Made by a program: the position numbers and the translations under genes. This document shows positions 46,200 through 58,756 of a stretch of 64,000 bases of DNA, in pieces; the stretch's first letter is position 1; each line of letters opens with the position of its first letter. The stretch comes from Nipponacmea schrenckii (lineage: Eukaryota > Mollusca > Gastropoda > Lottiidae): NCBI GenBank assembly GCA_030562195.1, contig JAUJPP010000012.1, positions 17,360,001 through 17,424,000 on the forward strand, in the 5' to 3' direction. The notes beneath the pieces were generated by a model that worked only from the letters and a program-made list of their open reading frames with translations, was not told where the DNA came from and ran no database searches.

Positions 46200-49100
46200 T
46201 CTTCATCATAAACCTGCAAAAAACTTTCAGAGACATTATTATTTTCCGAACTGCCGTGGCAACTCCCGTCCCAGATCTCCCTTGATTTAAATGTGGAAAA
46301 GACGGACATGCTCCAAACGTGTGCCCCAATCATGGCCTTAAACCACCAATATGGCCATCATCAAATACAACTGATCCGGTGCCGTCCTTGGACAACTCCG
46401 TGATAGAATTTGCGGGCGATCTGTACTTATCGGACTCAGATACACCAAACCAATTAAATGATACCTCAATGGGAGCCAAAGCTAGTGATGACCCAATATC
46501 TAAAGCAAATGCTCTATTAGAAATCTTAAGAATTATTAGAAAACTTCCACGCCCATTCCCCCATGAACCCCTCCCCCCGTTCCCCCTACTACTGAAAATA
46601 ATGACAACCTCTCTGATGATTGGCAAGACATCAGAGAGGAAGACTACGACAAGAGAAGAGAGGAAATAATAGAAAGAGAAAGGAAAGAAAAAGAAATATG
46701 TAAAAGGTGAGTGGAGATAAAAGCAAAAAGAAGGACTTTGAGGCGATCACTCCCAGTGAGAATAAGCGGAGAGAGCAACTGAAATCACCGAGACCAGCTA
46801 CATTGGAAGTGGTCGTTTTATGCTAGGTAGTGGCGATCTCACCGAGTCTGATGCCAGTGTCACCATAGTGAAGCGGGCATCAAAGTCGGGGAAGAAAACC
46901 ATTATAAGTAAGAAGACAAAATATCTTGATAGTAACAGGAGCATGACTCATGTCCCGGTAACCCCAGGAAAATCCGAAGCAAACTAGGGACAGAGAAAAT
47001 TGAGAAAAAAAAACTTAAAGAACTTCAATATAGTCACCAGTCCAATAATTATTTAATTGATATCTCTATAAATAAATACCTTTAAAAAATATGCTTTTAA
47101 CTACTTTAAATCTACATAGAGGATTCTCTAAAAAAATACATAAAATATTAAAAGATTTTGGGAAATCCGACTGAAATCAGAATTCCTCAGTTCAAAGGTC
47201 TTTTCATACACATTATCATTAAAATTAAAAATAGAAGTATTCACCTAATTAATGTCTATGGCCCAAGTGAGTATGAACCTTTTTAGATTTCGGGGAAGGG
47301 AGGGATTGAATCTCCCAAATGTACAGGCCTAGGGTGGAACAAATATCTTATTGAGAAATTGGGATCTGGATCTGTTGGATGATTTTCTTCTCTTCTGATC
47401 TGAAATTAGAAAAAATAAAATAACTCGCCCGATGGGCGAGGAGTATAGTACCTGTTAAGTACAGATTATTTTTAGTTTGCTATGAACAAGGTTGTCATTT
47501 AAGTTCTGATTTTATCATCTAACATTTATATTATATTATTTAGTTATATTCATACCCACATTGGATTTCAAAACAGAGACATGGAAGAATCAACCACCGT
47601 TGGCTTTTACCAAACTCTCGAACATCAAGTCCGATTATTTACTAAAGGACAGTTTCCGACATTTACACCAACTTTTTACTTTCGTAAGGGGAGATACAGG
47701 AACCAGGATAGATCGCTTCTACCTCTCAACCAACTAAAAAAACCAAAACTCATAATGACATTTCATATTTAGATCATAAATCTCTGACAATACAGTTTGG
47801 ATTGGGGTCAAACCGATGGGGTAAAGGCAAGTGGAAGCTAAATTCAACAATATTAGAGGAACCCCAGTAAATTAATAGAATAATTGAATTTTGGTGCTTC
47901 CGGCAACAACAAAAGTCAGAATATCCTGACCAGATTTGTTGGCGGGAAACTGTGAAAAACAACATCAAGAATATATTTATACAGTATTCTCGATGTCGAT
48001 GTAAAAATTGAAAGATAAACTCCATCAATTAGAGAAAAAAAAACGAATAGATAAAATAATAGATTCAAATGGAAATCGGCAAAGTGAAAAGAAAATATCC
48101 TTCACGCAGTTTCACACTATTACAGATCCGTACATAAATCAGATTTAATCCCTGGGCATGTAATTGATTACATCCATCAGTATGAAGTAAATAGTCTACC
48201 GTCAGCAGAACAGAACAAAATCAATGATACTCTTATATCTAAAACTGAAATATATACCGCATTGAATGGGTTCCAAAACAACAAGTCTCCAGGAATAGAT
48301 GGTATTCCTAAGGAATTTTACATCAAGTTTTGGCCCATTCTTCAAGACGATCTTCATGATACCATCAATAACATCTATTTTAGACAAGAACTGTCGGAAA
48401 GCATGAAGAGGTCAATTAACAATTAATTATAAAAACAAAGGTACTCAAACCTATCTAAAGAATTACAGACCAATATCATTGCTGACGGTGGACAATAAGA
48501 TCATTGCCAAGGTGAATTAATTTATACGACAAGGAAAAAGCATTTTATATGGTCAATAGAACCTACCTCATGCTGCTCCTGAAGAAAATGCAATTTCCGC
48601 AAAGTATTCTGAGATGGATACAAATGCATGTACTATATAAGGACCTGAGGGCGTGTTGTGAGATTAGAGGGACACTTACAGATAGTTTTACCCCGGAGCA
48701 AGGAGTAAAACAGGGCTGCCCCCTATCTATGGCCCTATACTCTCTACCTATACACCCTCTGGCCCTTAACATATTAAATAATGCCCACATCCATCATATC
48801 AAGATACCGAATTACCCAAAAGAGGTCAAGACGGTCCAGCATACAGACGATCTCACCGTCTTGGTTACAGATCCTGTATCTTTTGTACACCTTGACAAGG
48901 CTCTACACAATTAGCGACAGGCTCGAAAATAAACAAAGATAAGACGGAACTACTTGTTTTAGGTCGTATGCCCATATACCAAATCTGCTCACTCAATACA
49001 TTAAACCTCAGATCAAACTCTTGGGAATATATTTCGGTCCCGATAATATAAACATAAATTGGAACCTTAATTTAAATAAAATCAAGAAATCTCTCGTTAA

Positions 49101-49560
49101 ATTCAAAACTTGAAGTCAAGTCTTTTGAGAGAAACTCCACATTTAAAATACATTCATCTTTTCTCAGATTTGGTATTTGGGCAGAATTGTCAAATCCGAT
49201 AAATATATACTAAAAATTCTAAATTCAGAAATTCACAACTTTCTCTGGAATGGCAAATATTTAGCCATCGCCAGAGATACCCTAAAATTGCCCATATAAT
49301 CAAGGTGGGCAAAATATCACAGATATTGTAACAAAACTGGACTCCCTATGAAGCTCTTCCTGAGAACTCGCAGCTCCACCAATTTTAACACCAAATGCAA
49401 CTACTGCAGAAATGGTGGAGAGAGTCTGAGACACTTGTTCGTCGAATGGGGATATCTGGGTAGATTGTGGGATAGCTTCTGTTATTTCCTGAGGAATACC
49501 GTGGGTGTGGGGGGTTCAAATAAAAGCATTTACCCTGTACTTTTATCAAATTGATAGCAG
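46200..49560 (+). pseudogene. Decayed L1/Tx1-like LINE (ORF1 and ORF2)
   Basis: ORF1 remains: KCGKDGHAPNVCPNHG (CCHC zinc knuckle whose first Cys codon is now a stop, ~46290), then acidic and Ser/Lys-rich text to about 46990. ORF2 remains: endonuclease text HLINVYGPSEYEPF (~47250), GKGKWKLNSTILEEP (~47830), KSPGIDGIPKEFYIKFWPIL, NYRPISLLTVDNKIIAK, EQGVKQGCPLSMALYSLP and the altered catalytic box TDDLTVLVTD (~48845). Then a C-terminal stretch with RTRSSTNFNTKCNYC. Many stops and deletions. It appears related to the LINE that hosts the Polinton (34676). Confidence 0.75.
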
Positions 49561-49830
49561 GCTGTATCCATATTTGTATCATTATTTCAACATTATTTGG
49601 TGTAATAGGGTCACACCTAAACCCATAGAAATAAATAAAGACAAAAAAAGTAATAATGACTAATTGATTTTTATATATCATAAAATTTTTGACTTCATCA
49701 TTCTTATATACAATATTATATATATTTATATGAAATATGAAAAAACAGGATAATCTTCCAGAGTGCTCTACGTGCACATCCACGGAGCCTTATAGATGAT
49801 TAAAAAACGAAAAATTTCACATAAACATTA

Positions 49831-49889
49831 AGTTTTCTCAACAGTCTGTTTCGTAGTAGATTTGCTACCACTCGTCAGGAGAACAAAAC
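49831..49889 (-). ncRNA. Type I hammerhead ribozyme in a Penelope-like element
   Basis: On - the conserved core reads CTGACGA (49872-49878). Stem II has 7-bp arms GTGGTAG/CTACTAC with one G-U pair (49853-49871), followed by GAAA (49849-49852). A 2-bp stem III with a 5-nt loop (AC-AGACT-GT) leads to a T at the cleavage position (49840). Stem I pairs the TTCTC before the core with GAGAA after the cleavage site, with partial extension. All invariant core positions are present. Minimal hammerheads with such short stem III are known from Penelope-like element terminal repeats, and this one lies just 3' of Penelope coding sequence on the same strand. Confidence 0.85.
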
Positions 49890-49989
49890 GGTTTGGCTTG
49901 AAATATTGCACGTGGGCACAGTAACTACACAAGGTGAATTAGACGTCATTTTGTAGGAGAAATTTGCGTGAATGGCGACACGTGCTGAT

Positions 49990-50582
49990 AAGCTCCGAAC
50001 GCTTGTTTAAGGTTGATTTTTCAGGGTACAAAGGTTACACCTTTTTGATATATTTGAGTATGATGATGAGCGTCCTAGAATTTTCCACTTTATCTTATAG
50101 TCTTCGTTGTTTATTTTCAAAGTCCAAATGAATTTACTGAGTTCGGTGCTGTTTTTTAATCTCTCATCTCGAAAAGATTGGCGATGGTTAGCGTATCTCG
50201 ATTTAAATTCAGTATCTGTTAGTCCGACGAAGGTTTCTTGTTTATTATTTGCACTGACTGTGGCCTGGTAAACAATCTTCCTTCTGACGGCAGTTGCATG
50301 GTTTATTATCATTTACTTTACGGATCGCAGCATTATGTGAGTCTATCAGGTTTTTCATTGATGGCATACAGCTGTATGATACTTTTATAGTATTTCTGTT
50401 AATGATTGGTCGTAATATATGATCGGGTGGGAAACAGCTATCAATTAACTTTAAGAATTGTCTTCCGATATTGGTTCTCACGTTATTATCATACAGAGGA
50501 TTAAACCACGTTATTCTGCGTGACCGTTTCCGTTTACTACGTTCCTTAGATTTAGCTGATTCGTCGTATTTCAGTCTGTAAT
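49990..50582 (-). pseudogene. Penelope-like element, RT C-terminus and GIY-YIG endonuclease
   Basis: On -: RRITWFNPLYDNNVRTNIGR, then FLKLIDSCFPPDHILRPIIN and NRNTIKVSYSCMPSMKNLI, followed by CNCRQKEDCLPGHSQCK, which are the conserved RT-to-endonuclease linker. After a frameshift near 50280 comes the GIY-YIG-like domain: KIVYQATVSANNKQETFVGL, TDTEFKSRYANHRQSFRDE, STELSKFIWTLK, YKIKWKILG and CNLC. The RT catalytic part is missing upstream of ~50582. The endonuclease nicks the target; loss of the RT makes this copy dead. A hammerhead ribozyme follows in its 3' part. Confidence 0.85.
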
Positions 50583-51675
50583 ATATATATTTATATTACA
50601 TAGTTCTTTATTTGTTCATATCCAGATACAAAGTATTTTCATGTCTTTAATCAATAATCATTTATATAATATATCCTGATATATATTTAATTGCTGTTTT
50701 ACTTAAATATGTTTCATACAGCAATTAATATTAAGGTATTGCACTATGATGATCTTTATCTGTCCTTTAAATTTTAACAATTTTTATTTTTTAAGAAAGG
50801 CACATTTCACTAGATTGGAGTGAGGGTAGGTTAGTGGGAAAAAAAAGAAAAAAAAAGTTATTTAAATTAATTATCTTTTTACAAAATGATATTTAAATGT
50901 ATTATTGCCTTTTGCTAGAGATAATATTAAGGAATGAGGCCAAGAACGCATGCGTGCATACTTAACAACCATAGCGCTCGGTTATGTACCGAATTGACAA
51001 ATATTTTTTCGATTGGTCTGATTTTTATTAGGGTTTATACTTGCTTAGTTACAGAGACTCACACCATGTTTCGTAAAAATCCATCAAGAAACCAGATCTC
51101 TAGCATGTCCAAAACAATTGTAGCAGGCTGTGCATTATATGAATCTATTCTGCTTGCTGTCCCTCCATAACTCAAAACAATACAAACATCGCGTATCATC
51201 CTCATCATCACCGCCATCACCATTCGCATTCTTTACACCAACAACTGTCAACATTCTTTGGTTTAGCTCGAACAACATAATTTAGCGGGGCATTTTCTGG
51301 GTGGTGGAAACCAGTCGACCTTCTTTGGGAGTATCTTATTCCTCCAGAGCGTTTTCTCTTGCATCAGATTAGATCGATATGGACTTTGTCATTTTCCTTG
51401 GTTGTTTTGCAGAAGCCTTTGGATATTATCTTATGCCAGATGAACTTATATTACATGTAATCTCTAAGACTTGTAGAGGTAGACTTGCATATAGAATTGG
51501 CAATTGTGGTTGGTGATAGTTCTTTGTTGGACTATGTGGAGCTAGTTAATCAAAAAACAAGCTCTTTATCATATTGAAACTTACCTTACTTTAGACCAAC
51601 CAAATAAAACCCGTCTTTAACTCCTTACTCCAACCTGAAAGAAGAAGAAAATAAAATTAATATTTTTAATTTTTT
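50583..51675. other. Gene-free stretch
   Basis: AT-rich, without recognisable genes or repeats shared with the rest of the window; the 78-codon frame at 50934 has no features. A CATCATCATCACC-like short run lies near 51200. Confidence 0.4.
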
Positions 51676-51858
51676 TTCGAAGATTCCGACATTGAAAATC
51701 TCGGAATGTTTCAAAAGGCAGAAATAGATAATTCGACAAGAAAGGAGATACGCAAGCTTAAAGATCAAACTGGGAAGATCAAAACGTCCCAGACCGACAT
51801 CCTCAACATCGTACAGGAATTTTACAAAGATCTATACACAGAGGACCCGATCTCTGAC
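51676..51858 (+). pseudogene. L1/Tx1-like LINE ORF2 fragment flanking Polinton copy 2
   Basis: Open in one frame: NLGMFQKAEIDNSTRKEIRK, LKDQTGKIKTSQTDILNI and FYKDLYTEDPISDSSI, then the palindrome. Its last ~85 bp match 21044-21129 almost exactly, showing that both Polinton ends derive from one insertion. Confidence 0.75.
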
Positions 51859-53364
51859 AGTAGTATATGAGCTTACAGATATCCGGCACCCCTCCGCTTC
51901 GCTCCGCTCCGATCCGAGCTACCGTATATCTGTAAGCTCATATACTACTATTTGCCCACCCGCCCTCCCTTTTAAATAACCAAAAAATGTCTTTAAGGGG
52001 GTTGACAACCTTATCGTTCGAAGTGTATTTCAATCAAGAAACGTATTAAGTTTATATCCATTCTATTTGGCATTAAAAGAAACTCATCTAGTAAAAATTT
52101 TAGCTCAATCGCTTCAGTAGTTCGTCTGATATCCGTCCGTGAAGATAATCTATTTATAGAACAAAACGGGGTATTCCTCTATGTAGACGTACAAATTACG
52201 TTGTCAGTTGACATTTGTGATTACAACGTCATCGGCTAAATAAACATTCTCTACGTTTGCCGGTCAGTTATTGTTAATATCGGCACGCGAAGTGAGAGTT
52301 TGTGTATCGGGGGAATCCAGAAGTCACGTGATGTCCCATAAATCTTTACGTCACATGTAAACAAAGAAAATTTTATGATTGCTGGGTAGGGGTGTTTTGA
52401 CATGTGCTAATCCATTGTTTTAGCACTCCAATTGTGTGGATATCGGTGCATATCGATGCCTAAAAGGTGCTTAAAGATTTCTACAGCATGAAAGACAATC
52501 TTTTACCAACATGGTCGTTAATTACGTAAGGTTTACATGTGTTTGCAAAATGTTGAAAAAAAATGCCATTTTTCCAAAAGCATATCTCGCTTACAATTTA
52601 TCCGATTTTTACAAACTTTGGCTTCAGCTAAAGCTTACGATGTCCCCTATAACTTTACGTTGGCTTTTTTTTATAAAATGAATAGTTTTTTTAAAATTCA
52701 ATTTTTCGTAAATGCACTCGCAAAATTTTGATTTCTATCAATATCTTCAAAACAAAACAAAATTTTCCAAAAAGCCAACGTAATTTTGTAGAGATACATG
52801 TAGACTTGCGTTGTGCAAAATTTCAACCTTCTATATTAAATAGCCTAGTACCCTATTTCTTAAAGTTGAAATGTCATAAAGAAATAAATTTTATATTTTT
52901 GGATAGCTCTTTCCATTGATATTTAAATATTTAAGATAGGTGGAAAAGAAGTGGTTGAAATCGTCTATTTTTTGTACATAGGTTTAGGGTTGTCAACCCC
53001 CTTAATAAACATTCACTCCCCTACAACTTATTTCGGATAAGGAGACATTCAAAAATCTCTAACTAAACTTCCCGGTTTTCCATGGGCTAAATATAAAGGT
53101 GAGAAACATCTTCCAGGTCATAAGGGCGAATACAGTTTGAAAATAATATTCATTCAAAGCTTAAATAATGACTTCTTTTGTCCTGTCTTTCTTTGTTCGC
53201 AGTAGTTTGAAGTTCCACCTGTTGCCTCATTGAATTCATTTTCAAGTTGATGTACAGTTTAGTTTCTAGTTTAAGTCTACTATCGTTTTAATATTCTGTG
53301 GAATAGAGAGATAAACGTTATTATATTTGACTATAATCCAATCCAGGTATGTAATATCTATATC
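51859..53364 (+). mobile_element. Polinton left end, second copy, with MITE
   Basis: Palindrome 51859-51949, PLA2 start ATG 51987, TTAA MITE 51997-53001, PLA2 codons to ~53123 and Polinton non-coding sequence to 53364. It is nearly identical to 21130-22698, except that the MITE lacks about 55 bp near its right end. At 53364 it breaks into a minisatellite. Confidence 0.9.
51997..53001. mobile_element. TTAA MITE, 1005 bp, second copy
   Basis: The same termini (GGGGGTTGACAACC) and the same insertion point as 21268-22328, with TTAA at 51993-51996 and 53002-53005. Internal deletions near 52845-52920 account for the shorter length. Confidence 0.92.
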
Positions 53365-53374
53365 TTACGGTGGC

Positions 53375-54105
53375 TCGTTTAGGACACATTTTTGTCTTTT
53401 GATTTTTTATTTAAGTTTGCAGAATTTTTATTTTTGTACGCAGAATTTTTATTTTTGTCTGCGAATTTTTATTTAAGTTTGCAGAATTTCTATTTTTGTT
53501 CACCGATTTATTATTTTTGTCCGCGATTTTTTATTTAAGTTTACAGAATTATTATTTTTGTCCACCGATTTATTATTTTTGTCCACCGATTTATTATTTA
53601 AGTTTGCAGAATTATTATTTTTGTTCGCCGATTTATTATTTTTGTCCGCCGATTTATTGTTTTTGTCCATGATTTTTTATTTAAGTTTGCAGAATTATTA
53701 TTTTTGTAAGCAAAATTATTATTTTTGTCTGCGATTTTTTATTTAAGTTTACGGAATTATTATTTTTGTCCACCGATTTATTATTTTTGTCTGCGATTTT
53801 TTATTTAAGTTTGCAGAATTATTTTTTTTTGTCCACCGATTTATTATTTTTGTCTGCGATTTTTTATTTAAGTTTGCAGAATTATTATTTTTGTTCGCCG
53901 ATTTATTATTTTTGTCCGCCGATTTATTGTTTTTGTCCATGATTTTTTATTAATTTTGCAGAATTATTATTTTTGTACGCAGAATTATTATTTTTGTCTG
54001 CGATTTTTTATTTAAGTTTACGGAATTATTATTTTTGTCCACCGATTTATTATTTTTGTCTGCGATTTTTTATTTAAGTTTGTAGAATTATTAATTTTGT
54101 TCGCG
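53375..54105. repeat. AT-rich minisatellite with ~270 bp higher-order period
   Basis: The basic blocks are about 22 bp (ATTATTTTTGTCCACCGATTT, TATTTAAGTTTGCAGAATTA and variants). The arrangement starting at 53602 repeats at 53872 with the same order of variants, giving a 270-bp higher-order unit. It lies directly before the probable first exon of a host gene. Confidence 0.85.
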
Positions 54106-54149
54106 AATATCCGATTGTACCATCGTCATTAACAACAGAAAAGAACAAT

Positions 54150-55672
54150 ATGGCGGACAAGCATTCAAAGGATCTCACAACAGATGAAGTATGTAAAAGT
54201 TTTTTTCTTATACTAGTATATTATCGTATTATATGAGAGGTAAATAGAAATTTGTAGCTGATTCCAGCATGCCCCTTGTGGATTTTAAATAATGTCAAGT
54301 CAGTGTAGATTTTGTAAATGAAATTGTCATTTGGCGGTAGCGTGAAAAGCGGTGTCTGTAAAATACCTACCTCATGACTCATCAAAACCATTCAGATTTT
54401 TATTATGTTATTTGACATAAAATCAAGCTTCCTGTGAGACTGCCACCCTTCCGTCCGTGCGGACGTCCGTCCGTCCACAATTTCTTATGGGTGCGATAGA
54501 GACCACAATTTTTATCGGATCATCCATCACGAAACTTGGTATGCCTAGACATATTGTATATCATCATAAGATGTGGGTTCCTTTCGAAAACCAGCTTTGT
54601 AACTTTTACGGTTGGTGAGTTATGCCCACTTAATTAGCGAAATTTGGCTTGTGGGTGTGAAAAAGACCACATTTTATTTTTATCGGAGCATCATGAGACT
54701 TGGTAGACATGACATAATCTATAGCCTACATTGTATATCATCATACAGTATCGGTTCCTTTTGAAAACCAGTTTTCTGACTTTTAGGGTTGGTGAGTTAT
54801 GACCATTTAATTATCAAAATTTAATCAAATTTGGCTTGTGGGTGCAATAGAGACTATAATTTTTACCGGATCTCTTTGAAACTTGATATACAAGTAGACC
54901 ATCAAATATCAGTTCCTTTCGAAAACTATCTTTGTAACTTTTATGGTTGGTGAGTTATGCCACCAGACATGCGCCCACAATTTCTTGTGGGTGCGATAGA
55001 GACTGCAATTTTTACTGGATCATCACGAAACTTGATAAATATCTACATCATCATAAAATGGCCAGCATCATGGCATTTTACGGTTGGTGAGTTATGCCCC
55101 TTTCTTCAGATTTGGTTTGTGGGTGCGATAGAGGCTACAATTTTTATAGAATCTCTTTGAAACGTGATAAACAAGTAGACCATCATAAAATATCAGTCCC
55201 TTTCGAAAACCTTTGAAACTTTTTCAGTTGGTGAGCTATGCCCCCTGGACGTCTGCTAACATTTTCTTGTGGGTGCGATAGAGACCACAATTTTTACTGG
55301 ATCATCGCAAAACTTGATAAATATCTACATCATCATAAAACGTCGGTTCCTTTTGAAAACCAGAATTGTTATTTTTATGGTTGGTGAGTTATGCCCCTGT
55401 CTGTCTGTGTGTTTGTCCACAATGTCTAGAGACCACAATTTTTACCGGATCATCACAAAACTTGGTAAACATGTACTTATTAGTGTGATACTAGTGTTTG
55501 TCAGTTCACAAGCTGGCTGCTGGTGGGCGTATTGCCTTTTGGGCGTCCGCTCGTTTATTACAATTATTACCTGTACTAGTAGTATTATTTTTATTTATTT
55601 TTTCAGGTGTGTGAGTTTCTTCAAATGAGGCTGATTCCTGTTTCCATCATAAATAAATTCAGAGATAATAAA
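54150..55672 (+). CDS. Two 5' exons of a probable SAM-like host gene
   Basis: Exon 1 (54150-54188) begins ATGGCGGAC in a good context and encodes MADKHSKDLTTDE, followed by the splice donor GTATGT. Exon 2 (55607-55672) follows a T-rich tract and CAG, encodes VCEFLQMRLIPVSIINKFRD plus NK, and is followed by GTAAGC. Both exons are in phase 0. The joined start resembles a SAM-domain N-terminus (T-E-V-C-E-F-L ... P-x-x-I-I-x-K-F-x-x-N-K). A possible further acceptor at ~56532 precedes AGRRGKLQLGD-like text, but Polinton sequence begins at 56567 and the rest of the gene is not in the window. This is the only non-transposon gene evidence here. Confidence 0.5.
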
Positions 55673-56330
55673 GTAAGCCAAAGTCTAATAATAGTAATGT
55701 TTAATACAGTGTAACAAGCTTAATGGAATATATGCAGTATAGTAGCGTAACAACCAACTTTGCCCTTTTTATACGCCCAAAATATATATTGTGACCACCC
55801 CTGTTTGTCTGTGTGTGTGTGTGTGTTCACATTTTCTTGTGTCCACTCTACAGCCTACAATTTACGACCGATCTTTTTCTGATTTGGTATGTAGATTATT
55901 GGGGACATAATGAGGACCCCTATTTATCTTGGTGCCAATCAGACAATTTTTGGCCGAGATATACCGATTTTAGTCAAAAAATTACTGATTAATCTTGTGT
56001 CCACTCTACAGCCTACAATTTGTGACCGATCTTTTTAAAATTTGGTATGTGGATTATTGGGGACATAATCAGGATCCCTATTGATTTTAGTATTAACATC
56101 GGCCGATATCAACCTTCTTTAATATGGCTGCCACTGGGATTGATTATGGTAAAATTTGGTTCACACATTCAGAGTTACCACCATAAATGTAACAAAAATA
56201 GACAAAATTGGCTTGTGTGTGCAATAGAGCTCACAGTTTTTGTCGGATTTAAATTTTACTTGAAAGACTTCTCTATGTCAATAAGACCTCAGATGGGTTC
56301 AGTAGTTGTTGAAAATGAATGTTGAGAAAA
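54440..56330. repeat. Intronic degenerate repeat array
   Basis: Blocks containing CTTGTGGGTGCGATAGAGAC recur near 54488, 54652, 54838, 54986, 55118 and 55269 at 130-190 bp spacing, each followed by CGGATCAT-ACGAAACTTG and GGTTGGTGAGTTATGCCCC-like text. The array opens with an inverted (GGAC)n tract at 54448. A different pair (CTTGTGTCCACTCTACAGCC) lies near 55840 and 55995. A short GT run is at 55815-55830. Confidence 0.75.
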
Positions 56331-56566
56331 TGCATCAAAATGGCTTTGGGCCAAATTTTTAACTGCTTTTGATGAAGCATTTTAGGCTCTTTCATGTTAA
56401 TATAGTCATGCATTGGATTTTAGAGTTATCACCTTAATTGTGCTGTTGGATTTGCTGATACAAAAACATTTGCTGCTGGTGGGTGTATTCATTTTCAATT
56501 TTATTTGACCATATTTTTTTTATAATTACAGCTGGAAGAAGAGGAAAACTTCAGTTGGGTGATATA

Positions 56567-58720
56567 CTCAACTTTGATTTTGTATATCCTTTAAAAGTTT
56601 TCTTTTCCACTAATTCTCCATTAGAAGTTAGAATGATATTGTATTTTACTTTTGGAGCTAAATATAAACCAAATATTATACCACCATCTCCATAATCATT
56701 CTTTCCTTTTCCATATTCCGTTTCAGAAGTTAATCCAGCATGTTCCAATTTATCCCAATTCCTATCTGATATGTATAAACTATCGGTATCAGTATAATAT
56801 ATTTCTGGTTTTCTAAAACCATCAATAACATGAATAAAATTATTCATTATTCGTTGCTATGTATGAACCCAAATGACTCGGAGTTAATCTTGTTGTTTTT
56901 GTTGGTTTGATAATTTCCGGTTGCTCCTTTTCTTTTTCCACTATATATTGTTGTTCATTTACTTTTTCATAACTTTTTATATTTGAATCAAAATTTGCTT
57001 TAAGAGTTTCTTCAGACCATAAATGAAATTCTGTATTTATATCTTTCTGAACAGTTTTTCCGTATAAAAAATTACCCAGTAATTTCATACAATCGCTGCC
57101 AACTAAATTTCCCTGTTGTTTATATTTGTTCCTTTCTTCCTTTAAAGTTAAAACATAGTCTTTAAAAGGAGGTGTTTTGAAATTTTCTTCATAGACTATC
57201 CCATCTAATATTTTGATAATGTTTCCACCAGCTCGAACGATTGCCTGTATGTCAACAGAAGTGAGAACGTCGTTACAAAAACCATTTCTAAATCGTATCT
57301 TATCACCAGATTTTTGTTTGAGGTTTATCATCCTCTATAAGAGTGTAAGTTATTTTGTCTTTGGCTGGTATTGGTTGAAAAAACATATTTTTTGGATACA
57401 CAAACCAAACCGATAAAATAGCACACCTAGGTCTAAATTGTTGTTTATTTAAAAGCTTTACACATTCTTCCTTTTCATAATCTTTTAAAGCTCTTGCTGA
57501 TTCAGCTTTTGGGTATTCACCATCACACATAGCACATTAATTTAGAACAAGAGATTTTCTTCAACCCTTCGTTAAAATCTTTAGTAGACTGTTGGTATTT
57601 TTTGAATAACTCAATTATATCAGAATCAGTTGTATTTAAATGATGTTGTAGTACTTTACAAATTTCATCTAATTTATCCGATTTGAATTTTATTATGTTT
57701 GCAGAAACTCTACCTCCTTTTACAGAACGTCTGACATAATGTCTGATGAACGGATCGACGTGAGAATATACTTTTTCTCCTTTAAACAGATGATACCAAC
57801 CTTTAAGAGATATGGCAGGGGCTGTTAAATTATTTATTACACTTTGATTTATCATAGATGTCATAACTTGATTGTATTTGATCAAACATACACCTAAACA
57901 TATCGTATCTCTTTTAGCATAAGGTTCCCATTCTTCTCTTCGGGACTCCCCAATTTGATTCGTTTATAGACGCAATATCTAAATCAATCTTTCTTAAATT
58001 CATTGGTAATTCTGATGATTTTCCCCAATCTTTTAAACTTCTTGCTACATGTTGATATGAACAAGTGAAATTTAAGTTTTGAAGATAGTTGTTATTGTTG
58101 TTAAACTTCTTTTCATAATTCCTTTTTTTCTGTAAAGACATTTCTGTAAATATATTAGATATTGGTAAACGAAGTATGCCTCTTGTTGTTTTGAGAGGAC
58201 AGTGAGTTAATTTTGACATATTTTTAATAATAATCCAATTATCAAAACCACTACCATTATGAGAAACTAACGTTAATTGTTTTTGATCAACATTTCCTAA
58301 ATATTTTAACATTTGATCTCTACAATCTGTACCTACAAATATATGAACTATATTCATTATTTTTTCATAAAATTCTTCAGGAACATTATCTGTGGGTTTT
58401 AGATCTGGAAAACGACAATTTATTCGTTCTACTATTTTTCGTAGCTTTTCCAAATTAACTAAAGAACACGCATATGGTATTGTTTTACCAGTTTCTTTTT
58501 CTGTATAGGTCTCGGAATCCCAAGAATAAAGAGTTTCAGGTTCCGAGTTTTGTGACATGGAAGCTGGATTAAATTCTGAAAAAAAGTTTAATGTTTTCGT
58601 TAACACAGGATTTCCATACTTGTTCATAGTTGTTTTCTATTTCTTTTATTCCTAAACTTTTGTTATCTCTTTTTATCAAACAGAAATGATTATTGTAAAT
58701 ACAAAACCCATTCTGATGGA
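56567..58720 (-). pseudogene. Polinton DNA polymerase B, copy 2
   Basis: On - it has LYSWDSETYTEKETGKT, SHNGSGFDNW and YA-KRDT-like Exo motifs (58627-57914). A 120-codon segment ends ISCSKLMCYV at 57523, followed by 57530-57303 and the palm frame 57331-56840 with MKLLGNFLYGKTVQKD. A 98-codon frame (56847-56551) contains the catalytic motif C, YYTDTDSLYIS. Breaks are fewer than in copy 1 and partly at different places. The C-terminal ~90 codons are lost where the host intron sequence joins at 56567. Nucleotide identity to 28190-30345 is very high. Confidence 0.85.
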
Positions 58721-58756
58721 GTGTTTATTTTTCTAGGATATAAGGTTCTATCTTTA

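Noticed and set aside
53749..53940. Asn/Lys-rich 63-codon frame
   Set aside because: It is the antisense reading of the AT-rich minisatellite.
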